The translations under genes and the position numbers were made by a program. Of a DNA stretch of 64,000 bases, positions 11,111-24,730 are shown in pieces (position 1 is the stretch's first letter; each line of letters opens with the position of its first letter). The DNA is from Amborella trichopoda (taxonomy: Eukaryota; Streptophyta; Magnoliopsida; Amborellales; Amborellaceae): assembly GCF_000471905.2 (NCBI RefSeq), contig NW_006499617.1, positions 4,164,636-4,228,635 of the forward strand. The letters are read 5' to 3'. Under the pieces are notes generated by a model. It made no database searches and was not told the origin of the DNA. It worked only from the letters and a program-made list of their open reading frames with translations.

Positions 11111-14100
11111 GTAATTTTCAAAATTTCTTCCCTTCCCCTTCTCTGCAATATATTGATCTTGTAGTCTTTGTTGTTTCTCATTTATCTTTGTGTTTCGATT
11201 TTTTCTTGTGTCTCACGTTTGCTATTGAATTTTCAGATTATTTATGAGCTTAAAGCTGGGGGTGTGGATGAGAGGCGTTTGGTGGGGGCAAAGCTTGACA
11301 AGCTTGCTGAGGGCGAGACTGGTATGCGTCTTGCGCTTTTGAACTGTCTTTGACCTTTCTTCTCTTTTTTGATGAGTATTTCTCCGTTTTTTTTTTTTTT
11401 TTTTCTTTCAGTGGATCAGGGTTTTCATTTTTGTTAGTTTTGAGGTTTTATGCACGCAAAATGCTTCAAATATTGTGAATCATGGCTAGTTTTTTGGATC
11501 ATATGATGAAAATGATCGAATGGGTCATTCTCAATATTTTGGTTTAGTTCTTTAAGGCTGTTAAGTATGATAATTTATGTCAATATAACCCAAAAGCAAG
11601 TCTATCAATGTGAAATTCATGTGTATAGAGATTTTTCTGCAAATCAACGTGTAAATAGCATAATAGAAAGAGGAAACTGAAGTTCTGAATTACATAACTA
11701 CTAATTTGGAATTTAAGAGGAATATTCCTTGTAAATTATTATTTATTATTATTTTTTTGGAAAAAGATGCTCCATAGACTGTTAATGATGCCTTCTCTTA
11801 GTTGTGAGAAGGCATTATGTGTATGTCTATACCTTACATTTTGATCTCAGTAGCATGTCTTATCTCCTCACATTTTAGGCTGTGAAATTTCTTTAAACTT
11901 TTTTTTGTAATCAATCTATACAAACTTGCATTTGTTACATGATACATTGAATCTCAACATGATTACTTGACGTGCAAGTTTTGTTCACTTTTTATTGAGC
12001 AAACCATCAATGGCATTGATATCCGTTAACTCGTAGTCTTCCTTTTTGCTTGATTGCTAGACTCAAAAGCAAAACCCACAGAAGCCATGCGGGGAGGGAG
12101 GTAATGGTTCTATAAGTGCTACTTTCTTTCTCTCTTTTGACTTTTATCTAATTCAAATGCATTTGAGCTTTCGTCTTATCCAAGACACACCAAGTTATGG
12201 TCTTTTACATTTGGTTTCCAAACAATGAAGTGTTAAGCAGGTGAGCTTTTATGATGACGATGTTCGTTTTTGGCAACTTTGGCGCAACCGTTCTGCAGCT
12301 GCCGAGGCACCTTCTGCAACAAATCAGCTCTCCTCTGCCTTCAGTTCTCCAGTGTCTTCAACAAAGGGTAGACATTTTCTTGTTGTTTGTTGTGAGAATA
12401 AAGCCATATTTCTCGACTTGGTTACAATGCGTGGCCGTGATGTACCCAAGCAAGACCTTGACAACAAATCCCTTATCTGGCAAGTCCTTCTAGCTTCATA
12501 TGTGATGGGGTTTGGTGTTTTACTTTTTCGTAAGCGACTTAATATGATCGGGACTGTGATTACATTCATAAATGAATGCATCTTAAGTTGCTATGTTTAA
12601 TGATTATACAATGGCAATGAGAACATAAGCATTTGTGTACAACATGGATCGTGAGCAATTGAAGTGCCGTCTTCATTGCTATTATTATTTTCTTAATAAT
12701 GACTAATTTTATTTCTACAAGTATGAGATTACAAAGTTGCTGTGGACACAACATATACACTTTACACAATTTTCATCCTCAAGTCTTTGAGGCTGAGTAA
12801 CCCTCTCTAGCCAAAGACCACCAGAGAGTTTCTCCTCCTGAGTATGCACAAACTCTATGATTTGTATCATGATCTTTACATCAAGCAAAAGCTTACTCTG
12901 AAAAACACCAACCACCAAGATTGGTTGGCCCTGATTTTAGCCCAAGTTATGACAATCTCCTTCCATCACTATAGTTTTCCATTTACCTATCAATATTTCA
13001 TACTGGAGAAGTGTTCTTGCCTCACTTCGCTCACATTGCATATTCCCATTGGACCACTTATGTTTAGATTTGTATCATTTGTGGTCAATCGAAAACCTAT
13101 GCCGATACTCTCAGGGCCTGGATTGCCCTTAGAGATTCATACTTTTGAAAGACTGTATCAGTAGGAAAATTATTTATATTTTTTTTTGGAGAACTTGGGG
13201 TTAAGATGTAAGGTGAGATATATTAACAAAGTCAGTGATGTAATTCATGAATTTTTTGTGAAGCCCAGGGCTCATAGGCACTACGTACATGAAACATGAT
13301 GGTAATAATGCCTATGAACTAGCTTTTGAAAATATGCTGGTTTTAAACATTAAAACTTAACCCTCTACCTCTCTTTGGTAGCATGAGGAGGAGACGTCAT
13401 CTTCCTCCTCTTCGACCTCCTTTTCCTGCTCTTAGACATCCTTCTCATCCGGCCCTCTCTCGTCCTTCACCTTCTACACCAACTCCCTCCAGGCTTCACT
13501 CTTCTTGGTCCCCGGCCACTCCTTTCTGGAATAGAATATACAAACTTTACCCTAAACCTCTCTGTGCCCCACACAAGGCTTCCCCTAAGGGTGCGACAGT
13601 CTTTAACTCTTGGCTAACCACAAAGAGTGTTACCGACAACTGTTTCTGGGCCTCCTGTATCCTTCACGCTTGTTGTTGCACGCTCCTCACCCTCCCTCCC
13701 TCTTACAGGCTCTTCGGTTTGCCCTTAGGAGCCTCCCTCTTCTCTCTGCCGCCAGCCCTCGGTCGGTCCCTTCTTCGTCTCCATCCCTTCTGAAGAGTCA
13801 TCCTCGCTTAAGGCAAAGTTCCAGTCTTTTTTAGTAGTCTCGTTTCGCCCTTCTTGGCATGATTTTAGAGGAGTTGAGAAATGGGCACAGAAAATTTGGG
13901 AGGATACCAATATTTCGGCTCGACGCCTCTCTAGCGGAGACTATCTTTTCACCTTTTCATCACAAGCTTATACCTGCCAGGTTTTGCAGGACTCCAAATC
14001 TATGTTTTTCAAAGGGGCATCTTTGTGTCTTGCTGCTTGGTCCCCCCAGGAAGGATCTTTCAGAAGGCAAAAAGTTTGGCTTACGCTACACCATGTGCCA

Positions 14101-17100
14101 CTCCATGCTTGGTCTCTTGCAACTTTTGGGAGAATAGCAGAAATTTGCAAAAATTTGATCTCGATTCGATGGAAATATCTGAAAACTCTACCGCTAGGCT
14201 CCATCCTGCACCTAGTGGAGGTCCTGGACCCTAAGAGTATTCCACCTTGTGTGTGGATAGAAGTGGATAACCTGTTCTATCTGATTTCTCTGGCCTGGTC
14301 AGAGGTTTCTCCCCCCTCGGTTAACCTGGTAAATAGCTGTCCGTACTCGTTGCAGGAGATCTCTTCACCCCTTTCTTGGGGCGTCGTTACTAAGAAATCA
14401 AGCAAAGCCAAGCGGCGCCATCGCCGAAATCTCCATGACCATTTTCCTGGCAAGAGAAACAATCGGCCAAGCTTTCCGGCCAGTTACCAGTCTTCCCAGT
14501 GGACCCCACGGGGCACCCCCTCCCAATGCAATCTGGGGACGATGGGGACGGTGGAGTCAAAGAGTCGGCAACGATCGCATGCGTGGGGTCCACCTTCTCT
14601 GAACCATTTTCAGAAGGCGGTGGGCTTGGCCACAACGGTCTCTTACCATCGAGTCCCCTGGCTTCCTCGACCTGGTAAGGAGGTAGTAGAGGACTTTGTT
14701 CTCCAAACTTCTCCTGGTCTATCGGGCTCTGTAAAGGATCCGTCTTCCTCAGTCGGGGCTGTGGTTTGGGCCTCGGTAGCTGATCCGTTTCACGTGGTGA
14801 GGTCCCCAATGGACGAAGGTACACATGCCGCCCTGAAGCCTGTCTCTGTGGCCACGCGGCAGGTGCATCCTTCCCCATGTGTCCCAGGCTTTCATGGGGA
14901 GACAAATGCTACCTTTCGCCACCTTCCATAGCTTCGGAAGCAGCTTTTGTCCTCTCGTATGATTGCACTTTGCCCAAGAAATTATCTCGCCTCCCCCTCT
15001 GCCACATGGCCTCCCGCCACAACCACCCCACGACGGTCCACCTAACGCCGTCCCTCCCTCTACCTTTTCCTCCCATGATATTCCACCTAGGCCTTCCAAT
15101 GAACCTACCCCCGCTTAGAGCTCACCGATCTCCACGAGCGAGGAGTTGCAAGCTTCCATCCTATCCAGTTCTCCGTGCAGGTCCTCTCTGTGCCTCTCAG
15201 AGGATGTCTACACCAAAGACGAGAAAGCCAGACCCACTTTCTCTTGTCACCCTGGGTCCCCCTCTATTCTACACTGACTTTCCTACCCTTTCCCTTCTTT
15301 TCCCATAGAGGCCCCCCTCTGTTTGCTTCTTTTCTGCCAATGGAAGTGGACCCTTCACTTCTTCCTTTCGACATCATCATGGTACACTCCCTTCTTCCAT
15401 CTCCCCCTGACCCTTCTCACCTCTCTGAGCTTCTTGGCCCCTTTCTTCCTCAGCCCTCTCTCCTTATCCCTCTCGGCAGGATAACGACAGTACTCTTCCC
15501 TTTTAAGTTCTCCCTTGCTTCGACTTTCAACCTTGGTCTCCAACCTTTTCCTTATCACTATTTATCATTCTACACCCCTCGTCCATCTCTGCCTGTCAAC
15601 CCTTACCCTTATGCCGTTTCCAACTGGGCTCTTCCCCTTGTCACCTTCTGGACCCCTACCTAGTCTGAAGCCTCCCCCGGGCACCCTCTTGGCTCACCAC
15701 ATACTTCTACTCCTTCCCATGTTAACCCCATCGCTGAGTTCCCCACTGCACTGTCGCCTGGTCTTAGCCTTGGTGAGCCAATGTCCTTGCCGTCTGTCTT
15801 TCATCCCCCTTGCCAGTCCTCCTACTCCAGTTAATTTTTTGGGATTGTTCGTGACCCATTATCCCAAGCACCCTCTTCTTCTCTTTCGGCAGAAGGCGAT
15901 CTAGAGAGAGCAGGTGGGAAAGATAACATTCGAGAAGCTGACAGGATGAAGGAGATCTATAGGGTAATGTGATTTGAACACCATGGACCCGAAGGCCCGA
16001 CACATCTGTTCTTGCAGGCGGACGCCCAAAGCAGGCTCAAGGTGAATCTCAAAGGACATCACGAACTGCGTAACCTCTTTTCTTTTATTAATTATGACAT
16101 AATCGCTACTGATGTCAAGCCTCCTCCCACCATTGCCCAAACCTCCCCCACTCCAAGGCGGTTGCCCAGAACTGCCTCCACCCCTGCTTCTCCCCATAAC
16201 TTATGAAGATACTCTCTTGGAATATTAGAGGGTTGGGACAGAAGTCCAAAAGGGATTCGGTGAGAGACTTTTCTTTAAAACTCTCCCCATCGATCCTTGC
16301 CTTGACAGAGACAAAACAACCGGAGCCTACTCTGCAATCCATCCGCAGCGTGTGGGGCAGAAGGCCGTGTCAATGGGCTTCATTACTGACAATAGGGGCT
16401 TCTGGCGGAATTTGGGTAATTTGGAACCCAATTGAGTTTAATCTCCTCTCGTCCCACATAAGAGAATTCTCGGTCACTGTCCTTCTCTCCAGAACAACAG
16501 ACGGTGCGCTGCTTAAATTCTCCGCCATTTATAGTCTAAACTCAGCTTCCCCTTGGTCTGAATTGGATCTGGTAGCAGCCTTACCACATCCTGCATGGTG
16601 TCTGGGTGGTGATTTCAATATCACCTGATGGTGTCATGAGAGAAACTTCAACACCAATATTTACCACGGAATGTTGGATTTCTCTGACTTCATCTCTCGA
16701 CATGAACTTATAGACATTCCAATTCAAGGGAATGCCTTCACCTGGTCCAATCACTGTGCTCAGCCCTCCCTGGCTAAACTGGATCGTTTCCTTTTGTCCC
16801 TTGGTTGGGAAGTTGCTTTTCCTGGTTCCCATGCTCTTACCCTGCCTAAACCTACCTCGGATCATTGCCCCATTCTTCTTGATACACAAGGGATTTATAG
16901 GGGGCCAAAACCTTTTCTTGTGTGAATTGGCTTGGTTGGAAGAGCAGTCCCTTGTGACTCTCATCCCCAATTGGTGGGATTCTTTCTCTTCACAAGTCTC
17001 GGGTAGAGAGGGATTCAAGCTTCATACCAAAATCCAGCTGCTTAAAAAGTCCTTAAAAAATTGGAGCCAGTCTCGGCCAAGGAATTATTCTCGATTAAAA

Positions 17101-20100
17101 AGCTCTTGGCTCAATTGTATCCAAGACCTTGATAAAATTGAGGAAGTTAGACCCCTCTCAGACTCTGAAGTATAGGTCTGAACACAATCCAATCTGGAAT
17201 ACCTTTCTACACTCAAGAAAGAAGAGCTTTTTTGGTACCAGGGATCCTAGGTTAAAATCAAGGGACCAGAATACTGCCTTCTTTCATCGTATAGCCAATT
17301 GTAGAAGGAGAGAGAATCTGATATCCACAATTAAGGTGGATAACAATTTTCTTACCTAGCCAGATGATATCGAAAATGCCATCCTAAATTTCTTCACGTC
17401 CCTCTATACTGCCCTTGTGGGACTTAGGCCAAGGATGACCACTTTGGATTTCCTTACTGTTCTTGATCATTGGTCCAACGAGTTGGAAAGACCTTTTACA
17501 GTAGAGGAAATCTCAATCACCATTGACCAATTAGCTAAAGACAAAGCTTCGGGGCCAGATGGTTTTCCCATGGCCCCCTTTAAATCTTTCTTGAGTACTT
17601 TCCTACCTAATCTCAGGAGCTTCTTTGAAGAATTCTATCATAGGGGGATCCTCAACAAAGCTATCAATGGCACCTTTATAGCCCTTGTCCCCAAGAAAGA
17701 AGGTGCTGAAGAGCTTAAGGACTTTCGTCCAATTAGCTTACTCAACTCTTCATACAAAATTTTGGCCAAGGTATTGGCTGCAAGACTCAAGCAAGCCCTT
17801 CCTTTTATCTTCTCGCAGTCCCAATCAGCCTTCATCCAAGAAAGGCTGATCTTGGATAGTGCTTTGGTCGCTCATGAGTGTATCTACTCTAGGCACTTAT
17901 CCAAGAAACCGGGCTTGATTTTCAAAATCGATTGGGAGAAAGCATATGACCATGTGGATTGGACATTACTGGATGAGACAATGGCTATAATGAATTTTGG
18001 TCCTCGATGGAGAAAATGGATAAAAGGCTGAATTTCTACCCCCCATTTTTCGGTCCTTATTAATGGAAGCCCTAAAGGATTCTTTACTGGGTCTCCGTCA
18101 AGGGGGACTCGTTATCTCCCTTTCTTTTGACAATAGTTGCCGAGGTTTTCAGTAGGTCTATCTCTCGTCTCTACCAGGAAGGACTACTTTCGGCTTTCCC
18201 CTGTAGCTCACAAGGTCCTTTGGTATCACACTTGCAATACGCAGATGATACCCTAGTCTTCCTAGATGCAGTCCCTCAGCAAATCGAGAACCTTAGAATC
18301 TGCCTCAAATGCTTTGAGAAGGCCACTGGCTTCAAAGTAAATATGGAAAAATCAAAGATGATGGGAGTGGGCCTCACATTTCAAGAAATCAAATCCCTGA
18401 TTCCTTCCTGGGATTGTAAAGTAGAGGACCTTCCTACCACTTATCTGGGGATCCCTTTAGGTTTAGGGAAACCAAAAAAGAGACATTGGGCCCAAGTGAT
18501 TGATAGAGTTGATAGGCGTCTAGCTGGTTGGAAAGGAAGATTCCTTTCCCTGGCCGGTCGTTCTACTTTGGTTAAGGCTACACTGGCAAACTTCGCTATT
18601 TACTTAATGTCCATCTTCCATATGCCAGTGTCGGTAGCTAATAGATTGGATCAACTGATGAGGAACTTCTGAGGTCCGGCCAAGCCGAAAAAACGAGACA
18701 TCATCTAATCTCTTGGGATAGAGTCCGATTGCCCAAAGCCCATGGTGGTTTAGGTATCAGAGATCTAAGAAAGCATAATCTTGCTCTATTGGGGAAGTGG
18801 TGGTGGAGATTGGCCACCCAACTAAACTCTTTCTGAGCACAGGTTATTCGGAATAAATATAACATTCCGGACCGCATTTGGGTACCTGAGAGGCCATCAC
18901 GAAGCAGGGCTTCAGGAGTTTGGAAATCTCTCGCCTCTTCTCTTTCTCAGTTCAAGAAAGCGCTTCGTTTCCGTCCAAAATAAGGAAACAGAGTTTGCTT
19001 TTGGTCTGATCTATGGATTGGACATGCTTCCCTTAGGGACTTATTTCCTAGCCTGTTTCAACTTGCTTCCAACAAAGAGTCCTGTATTGCAGATGAAATG
19101 TTCTTGGCAGGGGGGCGTAGAACTTGGAACCCCATGTTTCGAAGGAATCTCTCTGAAGAGGAAATATTAGCTTTCACCACTCTTTCAGCTGCTCTTCACC
19201 CGGTGTTCACTATCTCCATCTGGTAAGTTTTCAGTAGCATCTTTCGATAAAAAACTTATCCAACCTCCTATTTTCCCTTTAAATCCCATCTCTCCTCTCT
19301 CCAAAGTGTGGAACACTATAGCTCCTCCAAAAGTTCAGTCTTTCTATTGGATAGCAGGCTGTCAACGGGCCCTCACACTTGATCAGCTCCAAAAAAGCGG
19401 CCTGCCACTTCCTAACAGGTGTGTAATGTGCCTGAAAGAGGAGTCAAACTCCCACCTTTTTCTACATTGCAATGTGGCTTATGAGCTTTGGACACTGATT
19501 CGACACTTATTTAGTCTCAAATGGGTCCTCCCACATTCGGTTAAAGATTTATTTCTTCATTACTTGGAAGGTCCTTGGCCCAAAGCAGGTAGAACCTTGT
19601 GGAGGGCAGCAATCGCTGCTACCGTATGGGTTTTATGGCTAGAAAGAAATGAGAGGGTCTTTCAAGGACACAACAATGAAGTTTCAGGGCTGTTTCATAA
19701 GGTTACCTCACTCGTAACTTTTTGGGCTTCCACCCACAGTATCTTTGGTGGGATTCCTATGAGCTCTTTCTCAGGCAATGTGACAATATTATCCAACTCC
19801 AGCCTTTCGAGCTACAACGACCTCACAACTGGTTACCTCCTTTAGAAAATGCCATAAAGCTTAACTTCGATGGCTGTTCCTTGGGAAACCCGGGCCCTTC
19901 AGGAGTAGGGGGAGTTTTCCGCGACCACAATCGAAATGTTCTCATGACATACTCAAAATATGTCGGAAATGGAGATTCACAATTTGCCGAAGCATTGGCA
20001 CTCCTAATGGGCCTGAAATTTTTTAAACCATCTTGGGGCTAATCATTAGTGGTGGAAGGAGACGCAAAAAACATTCTATCATAGGCAGCAGGCACCACTA

Positions 20101-23100
20101 CCCCTCCTTGGTACCTTTCTAGAATCTTTGATGAAATTTACCACTCAACATCTGTTGGATGCATACCTGGCGGACGTCGAACGAGTTCGCCGACCTCCTC
20201 GCTAAAGATGGTGTGCGACGATGACCACACTTGGAAGACAATGAATGGTCTACCTCCTTTTTTGCACTGGACCATCGAGGTCTTCTAGGACACTAGATTT
20301 TTTGGTTGTTGTTTTTTGTAACAGGGTGTGCTTATAAGCCCAATTTTTTTGGGACCTCAATCTTTTGGTTACAGCCACTTCTAAGGATATAAGTTGTATA
20401 GGGTTTTTGGCTAAATGTTTTGACTGAGATACCTGGCTCGTGGGTATTCTCAGTCCTCTCCTCCCTCTTTCTGCGGTATTCCTTCTTTTTATATAGTAAT
20501 ACAATGATAACATTATTAAAAAAAAAAAAAAAGCCTATGAACTATTTCCCTCCCCCCCCCTCCTCCAAAAAAAAAAAATAAAGTAAAAATGCAGTGCCTC
20601 TGAATTGTTACAAGATAAGATAATTAAAGTGGAGCATTACTTGTCTTCTGTCCTGTATATGCATGTGTGGCCAACCTTCAGCCCTCCTCACTATTCCCCC
20701 CACCCCAACCAAATGAAGAATACATGCCTTGAAAATGCCTATTTTTTAAAATCATGAAACTTGATTACTAGAAAAAATTATGCGAGTAGTGACGATTTGC
20801 CTATTTCTTACGTTTAGTCTTCACTTCTCATATCATATCCAGAAAAGATATATAAATAATTGTTGCTAAATGTGTTGAGGAGATGCAGCAGGAGTGAACT
20901 TCTACTTCAAAAATTATGAAATACATGTTTTGTAGAAATCTAGTTGATAGAAAAATATATTACTTGTAAGCTTTGCTTTGTGGATATGTTGTAGGCATTG
21001 GTGTTAAACATTTGTCCTGGTTTCCTATGTCATTGGTTTGAGCGTGTCAAAGTAGATGGTCTTTCTCTTGATAAGTTGGTCCACGTCTCCTATGCCTGCG
21101 GGAGATCTAATTAGAGAATGGATTTTTCTCTAGAACCCTGGTTTGGACTTTCTTTTCCCTTTTAGCCCACCCTTGAGGGTTTTTCAACGTTTTAGATGAG
21201 GAGGCTTGAACTCTTGCTATTCGGGCCATAATCCTAATATTTAGGCCCTAGTCCTTCTCTAATCCTCTAAAAATGTCTCTATTGAAAGGTGACTTAAGTC
21301 ATTCTGATCAGATGGGGCACAAATGAGTCCTAGTTCCTTGGTGGGTCATTGACATTCTAGTAGAAGTCTAGGAGTCTGAGCTTCCACTTGTTGATCACCT
21401 TCAAACATGTTCTTCTTGAAGTGGTTCTCCTTATTGCGTTGAACATGATTTTATGTCATGTTATGGTCATAGATTGCATTGTCAAACAATGTATATGTGA
21501 TATAATTAATAGATTGAATTGTTTAATGATAGAGAGTGATTAAAAAATTATAGTGAACAACATAACATTGAATGAGTGTAGCTGAGATGAGGATGTTGGG
21601 ATGGATGAGTGACAATATAAGAAATGATAGAATTCGGAATGAATACATCCGAGGGACTTAGGGGTAGTTCCAATAGGCAATAAGATAAGGGAAAGTGGAT
21701 TTAGGTGGATGGCCATGTACAACGGTGGCCTAGAATAGTACCAGTTAGAAGGGTGATTTGTTTTAAGTGGAAGCTCTAAAAGGGCAAGGGGCTGGCACCT
21801 AGGCCGCTAGGTCGGTGCCTGGAAACACCTTTGCCCCCTGCGGGGGGGGGGGGGGGGCGGCACACCTTGGCTATCGTCTATTATTTCAAACATAGACTTT
21901 TGTTTTTTTGGTTTGTTTGTGCTGTAGTCTATTTATTTCAAACAACAATATCCCAATTACTTCAAATACATACATGAAGGAATGTACACAATATTCTTTT
22001 ACTTTTTTTTTCACGCAAATTCTTTGTTGTGTAATATGAAACCATATGTTGCACCACTGATCTATAATCAAATTTCTTATAATCTTTTGTGGGGTTTAGC
22101 CAATTTTCTTAATTTGTTTTATAATTAGTATCCCGTCCAACCAAAACATGCAACTAACCCTAATTTGCGAGGGTCCCTGGCATATTTACTTCCACATATC
22201 ATCGAGACCGGTCCTTTTTATCATCAACGATCATTTCAAAATCACGTTTAAAGAATAAAGGAAGGCATCTTTATGACCTTATGATTTGATTGAGGGTATG
22301 ACCATTGATAGAGCAGATTGGTAGAACAAGATTCGTGCAGCTGACCCTAAATAGTTGGGATAAGGCTGGTTTGAACTTTTTTTCCCCCTTTCAGCCCGCC
22401 CGTGAGGGTTTTTCAACTTTTTAGATGAGGAGGCTAGAACTCTTTACTATTTGGGCCATAATCCTAATATTTGGGCCCTAATCCTTCTCTGTTCCTCTAA
22501 ATTGTCACTATTGAAAGGTGACTTAAGTCATTATGATCAGATGTGGCACAAATGAGTCCTAGTTCCTTGGTGGGTCATTGCCGTGCTAGTTAAGGTCTAG
22601 GAGTTTGAGCTTTCACTTGTTGATGACCTTCAAACATTTTCTTCCAAAAGTGGTTCTCCTTACTGCATTGAACATGATTATATGTCGTTGTAGTGATAGA
22701 TTGAATTGTCAAACGATGTATATGTTATATAATTAATATATTGAATTGTTTACTGATAAAGAGTGATTAGAAAAAATTATATTGAACAACATAACATAGA
22801 ATGAGTGTAGCTGAGATGAGGATGTTAAGATGGATGAGTGGTAATGTAAGAAAGGATAGAATTCAGAATGAATACATCTGAGGGACTTAGGGGTAGTTCC
22901 AATAGGCAATAAGATAAGGGCAAGTAGACTTAGGTGGTCTGGCCATGTACAACGACGGTCTAGAATGGTACCAGTTAGAAGGGGTGATTTCTTTCAAGTG
23001 GAAGCTTTAAAAGGCCAAGGGAGAGGGTCAATATTAAAAAAAAACGAGGGTTGGCGCCTAGGCTGCTGAGTCGGTGCCTGGAAACACCTTTGCCCTCGGT

Positions 23101-24649
23101 GGGGGGGTGGGGGAGGCAAATTCTTTGTTGTGTAATATGAAACTATATATTGCACTGATCTATAGTCAGATTTCTTATAAATTTTTGCAGGGTTTAGCCA
23201 AATTTCTTAATTTTTTATAATTAATTTCCCATCCAACCAAAACATGCAACTAACCCTAATTTGTGAGAGTCCCATGCATATTTACTGCCACATATCATCA
23301 AGACCAGTCCTTTTTATCATCAACGATCATTTCAAAATCACGTTTAAAGAATAAAAGAAGCCATCTTTATGACCTTATGGTTTGACTGAGGGTATAACTT
23401 TTGATAGAGTAGATTGGCAAAGCAAGATTCGTATTGCTGATGGCTTGGATGATGATGATAATGATGATGTCAGTGGATCAAAAAACTTCTTTTTGTAAGA
23501 TTCACAGAAATATTGGCAAAGCAGTATTTTTATTTCTAAAAATGTTATAGAAAAGTCCCTCTCTAGAAATTGCATTGATGATGAATTGCCATAGCTTTTT
23601 AATACATTTGCATTGTTAGGCATACTAATCACTGTGTTTGTTTTCTGGTGGGTTCTTGATGTTGCTGCTGAATAATTTGCTTGGTATCTTGACTTGGTTC
23701 TTGACAAGGCTTCTAAATGATTAGCATTGAACCTTGCAGTATGGAGTTTCTTTCAAGATCTGCTGCTGGTGACGGCCCACTTGTTGCATTTGGTAGTTCA
23801 GATGGTGTGATCAGGGTCCTTTCAATGATTACATGGAAGGTATGAATCTAATTTGAATTTTTTATATAGAGTATCCATGCTTTTTAAAACGCTAATGGTC
23901 AACAACTATTCTCTGTAGCTTGTTCGCAGATATACTGGTGGTCATAAGGGATCGATTTCTTGCTTGATGACATTCCTAGCTTCATCTGGTGAGGTAATTC
24001 GTACTTCTTATCCAACATAATGTGGCATATTAATATTGTTTACAGTATTATGGTTTCTAACTATTGTTCCTTGACAATCACTGTAGCCTTTCTATGAATG
24101 TGCTGCCTTCTTTTCTTTTTTAACATACTTGCATCTACTGAGTATGGTAGGGATTTTACATACTCCTTGCATAATATATAATGTAGTCCAAAAAATGGGG
24201 TGTGTCCAGTCTCCTTGCTAAACTATGTCTAATATTCATGAACATGGGCATCAGATGTACGAGTTGCTGTTGTTTGGCAATAGAATCTCCGCTTTTTGAG
24301 CTTCCCTACAAAATAAGTAATGGTTTTAGTTCTGTTCTGTGTACTTGTGTACTAAATGGGATAAGGCTTGGATGATGATGATGATGATGATATGTTGTTG
24401 TGTTCTATTTGACTTTAGTATAATAAAGCTATAGACACACATGTTGTTATTTCTTTGATGTACGCTTTGTTTAGGCTTCTGTTGATTTCCATATCATATT
24501 ACAATTTGGGCCAATCTGGAATATTTTATTCATGTGCAATTTGACCTCGAGGGGTCTTTGATTTTCAAGTTTGAATTGATTCCAATTGGCCCCTCAAATT
24601 GAATGCTTCGCAAAGACTCCAAGTTGTTTTGCAAAAAAATTCATATTCG

Positions 24650-24730
<81 letters not shown>

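Larger units (their letters stand above)
13322..20532 (+). mobile_element. LINE-1 copy 1: full-length L1-type LINE with RNase H domain, 7.2 kb
   Basis: The element lies between two identical 12-bp direct repeats, gcctatgaacta, at 13310-13321 and 20533-20544. It ends in an A-run of about 15, so target-primed reverse transcription is clear. Order of parts: leader, ORF1, APE-type endonuclease, reverse transcriptase, zf-RVT zinc-binding segment, RNase H, tail. It sits in intron 4 in the same orientation as the host gene. The coding parts contain several stops and shifts and about 50 bp are missing near 19217, so it is dead. It is closely related to the copy at 36335-43622. Confidence 0.9.

Noticed and set aside
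12241-12600. Exon 4 read as a longer exon ending at 12600
   Set aside because: The residues after 12480 are not conserved, and the GC donor at 12480 joins exon 5 in the family frame.
13383-15905. Proline-rich secreted or extensin-like protein gene
   Set aside because: The Pro/Ser-rich frames are the linker of LINE ORF1 and recur at the same place in LINE copies 2 and 3.
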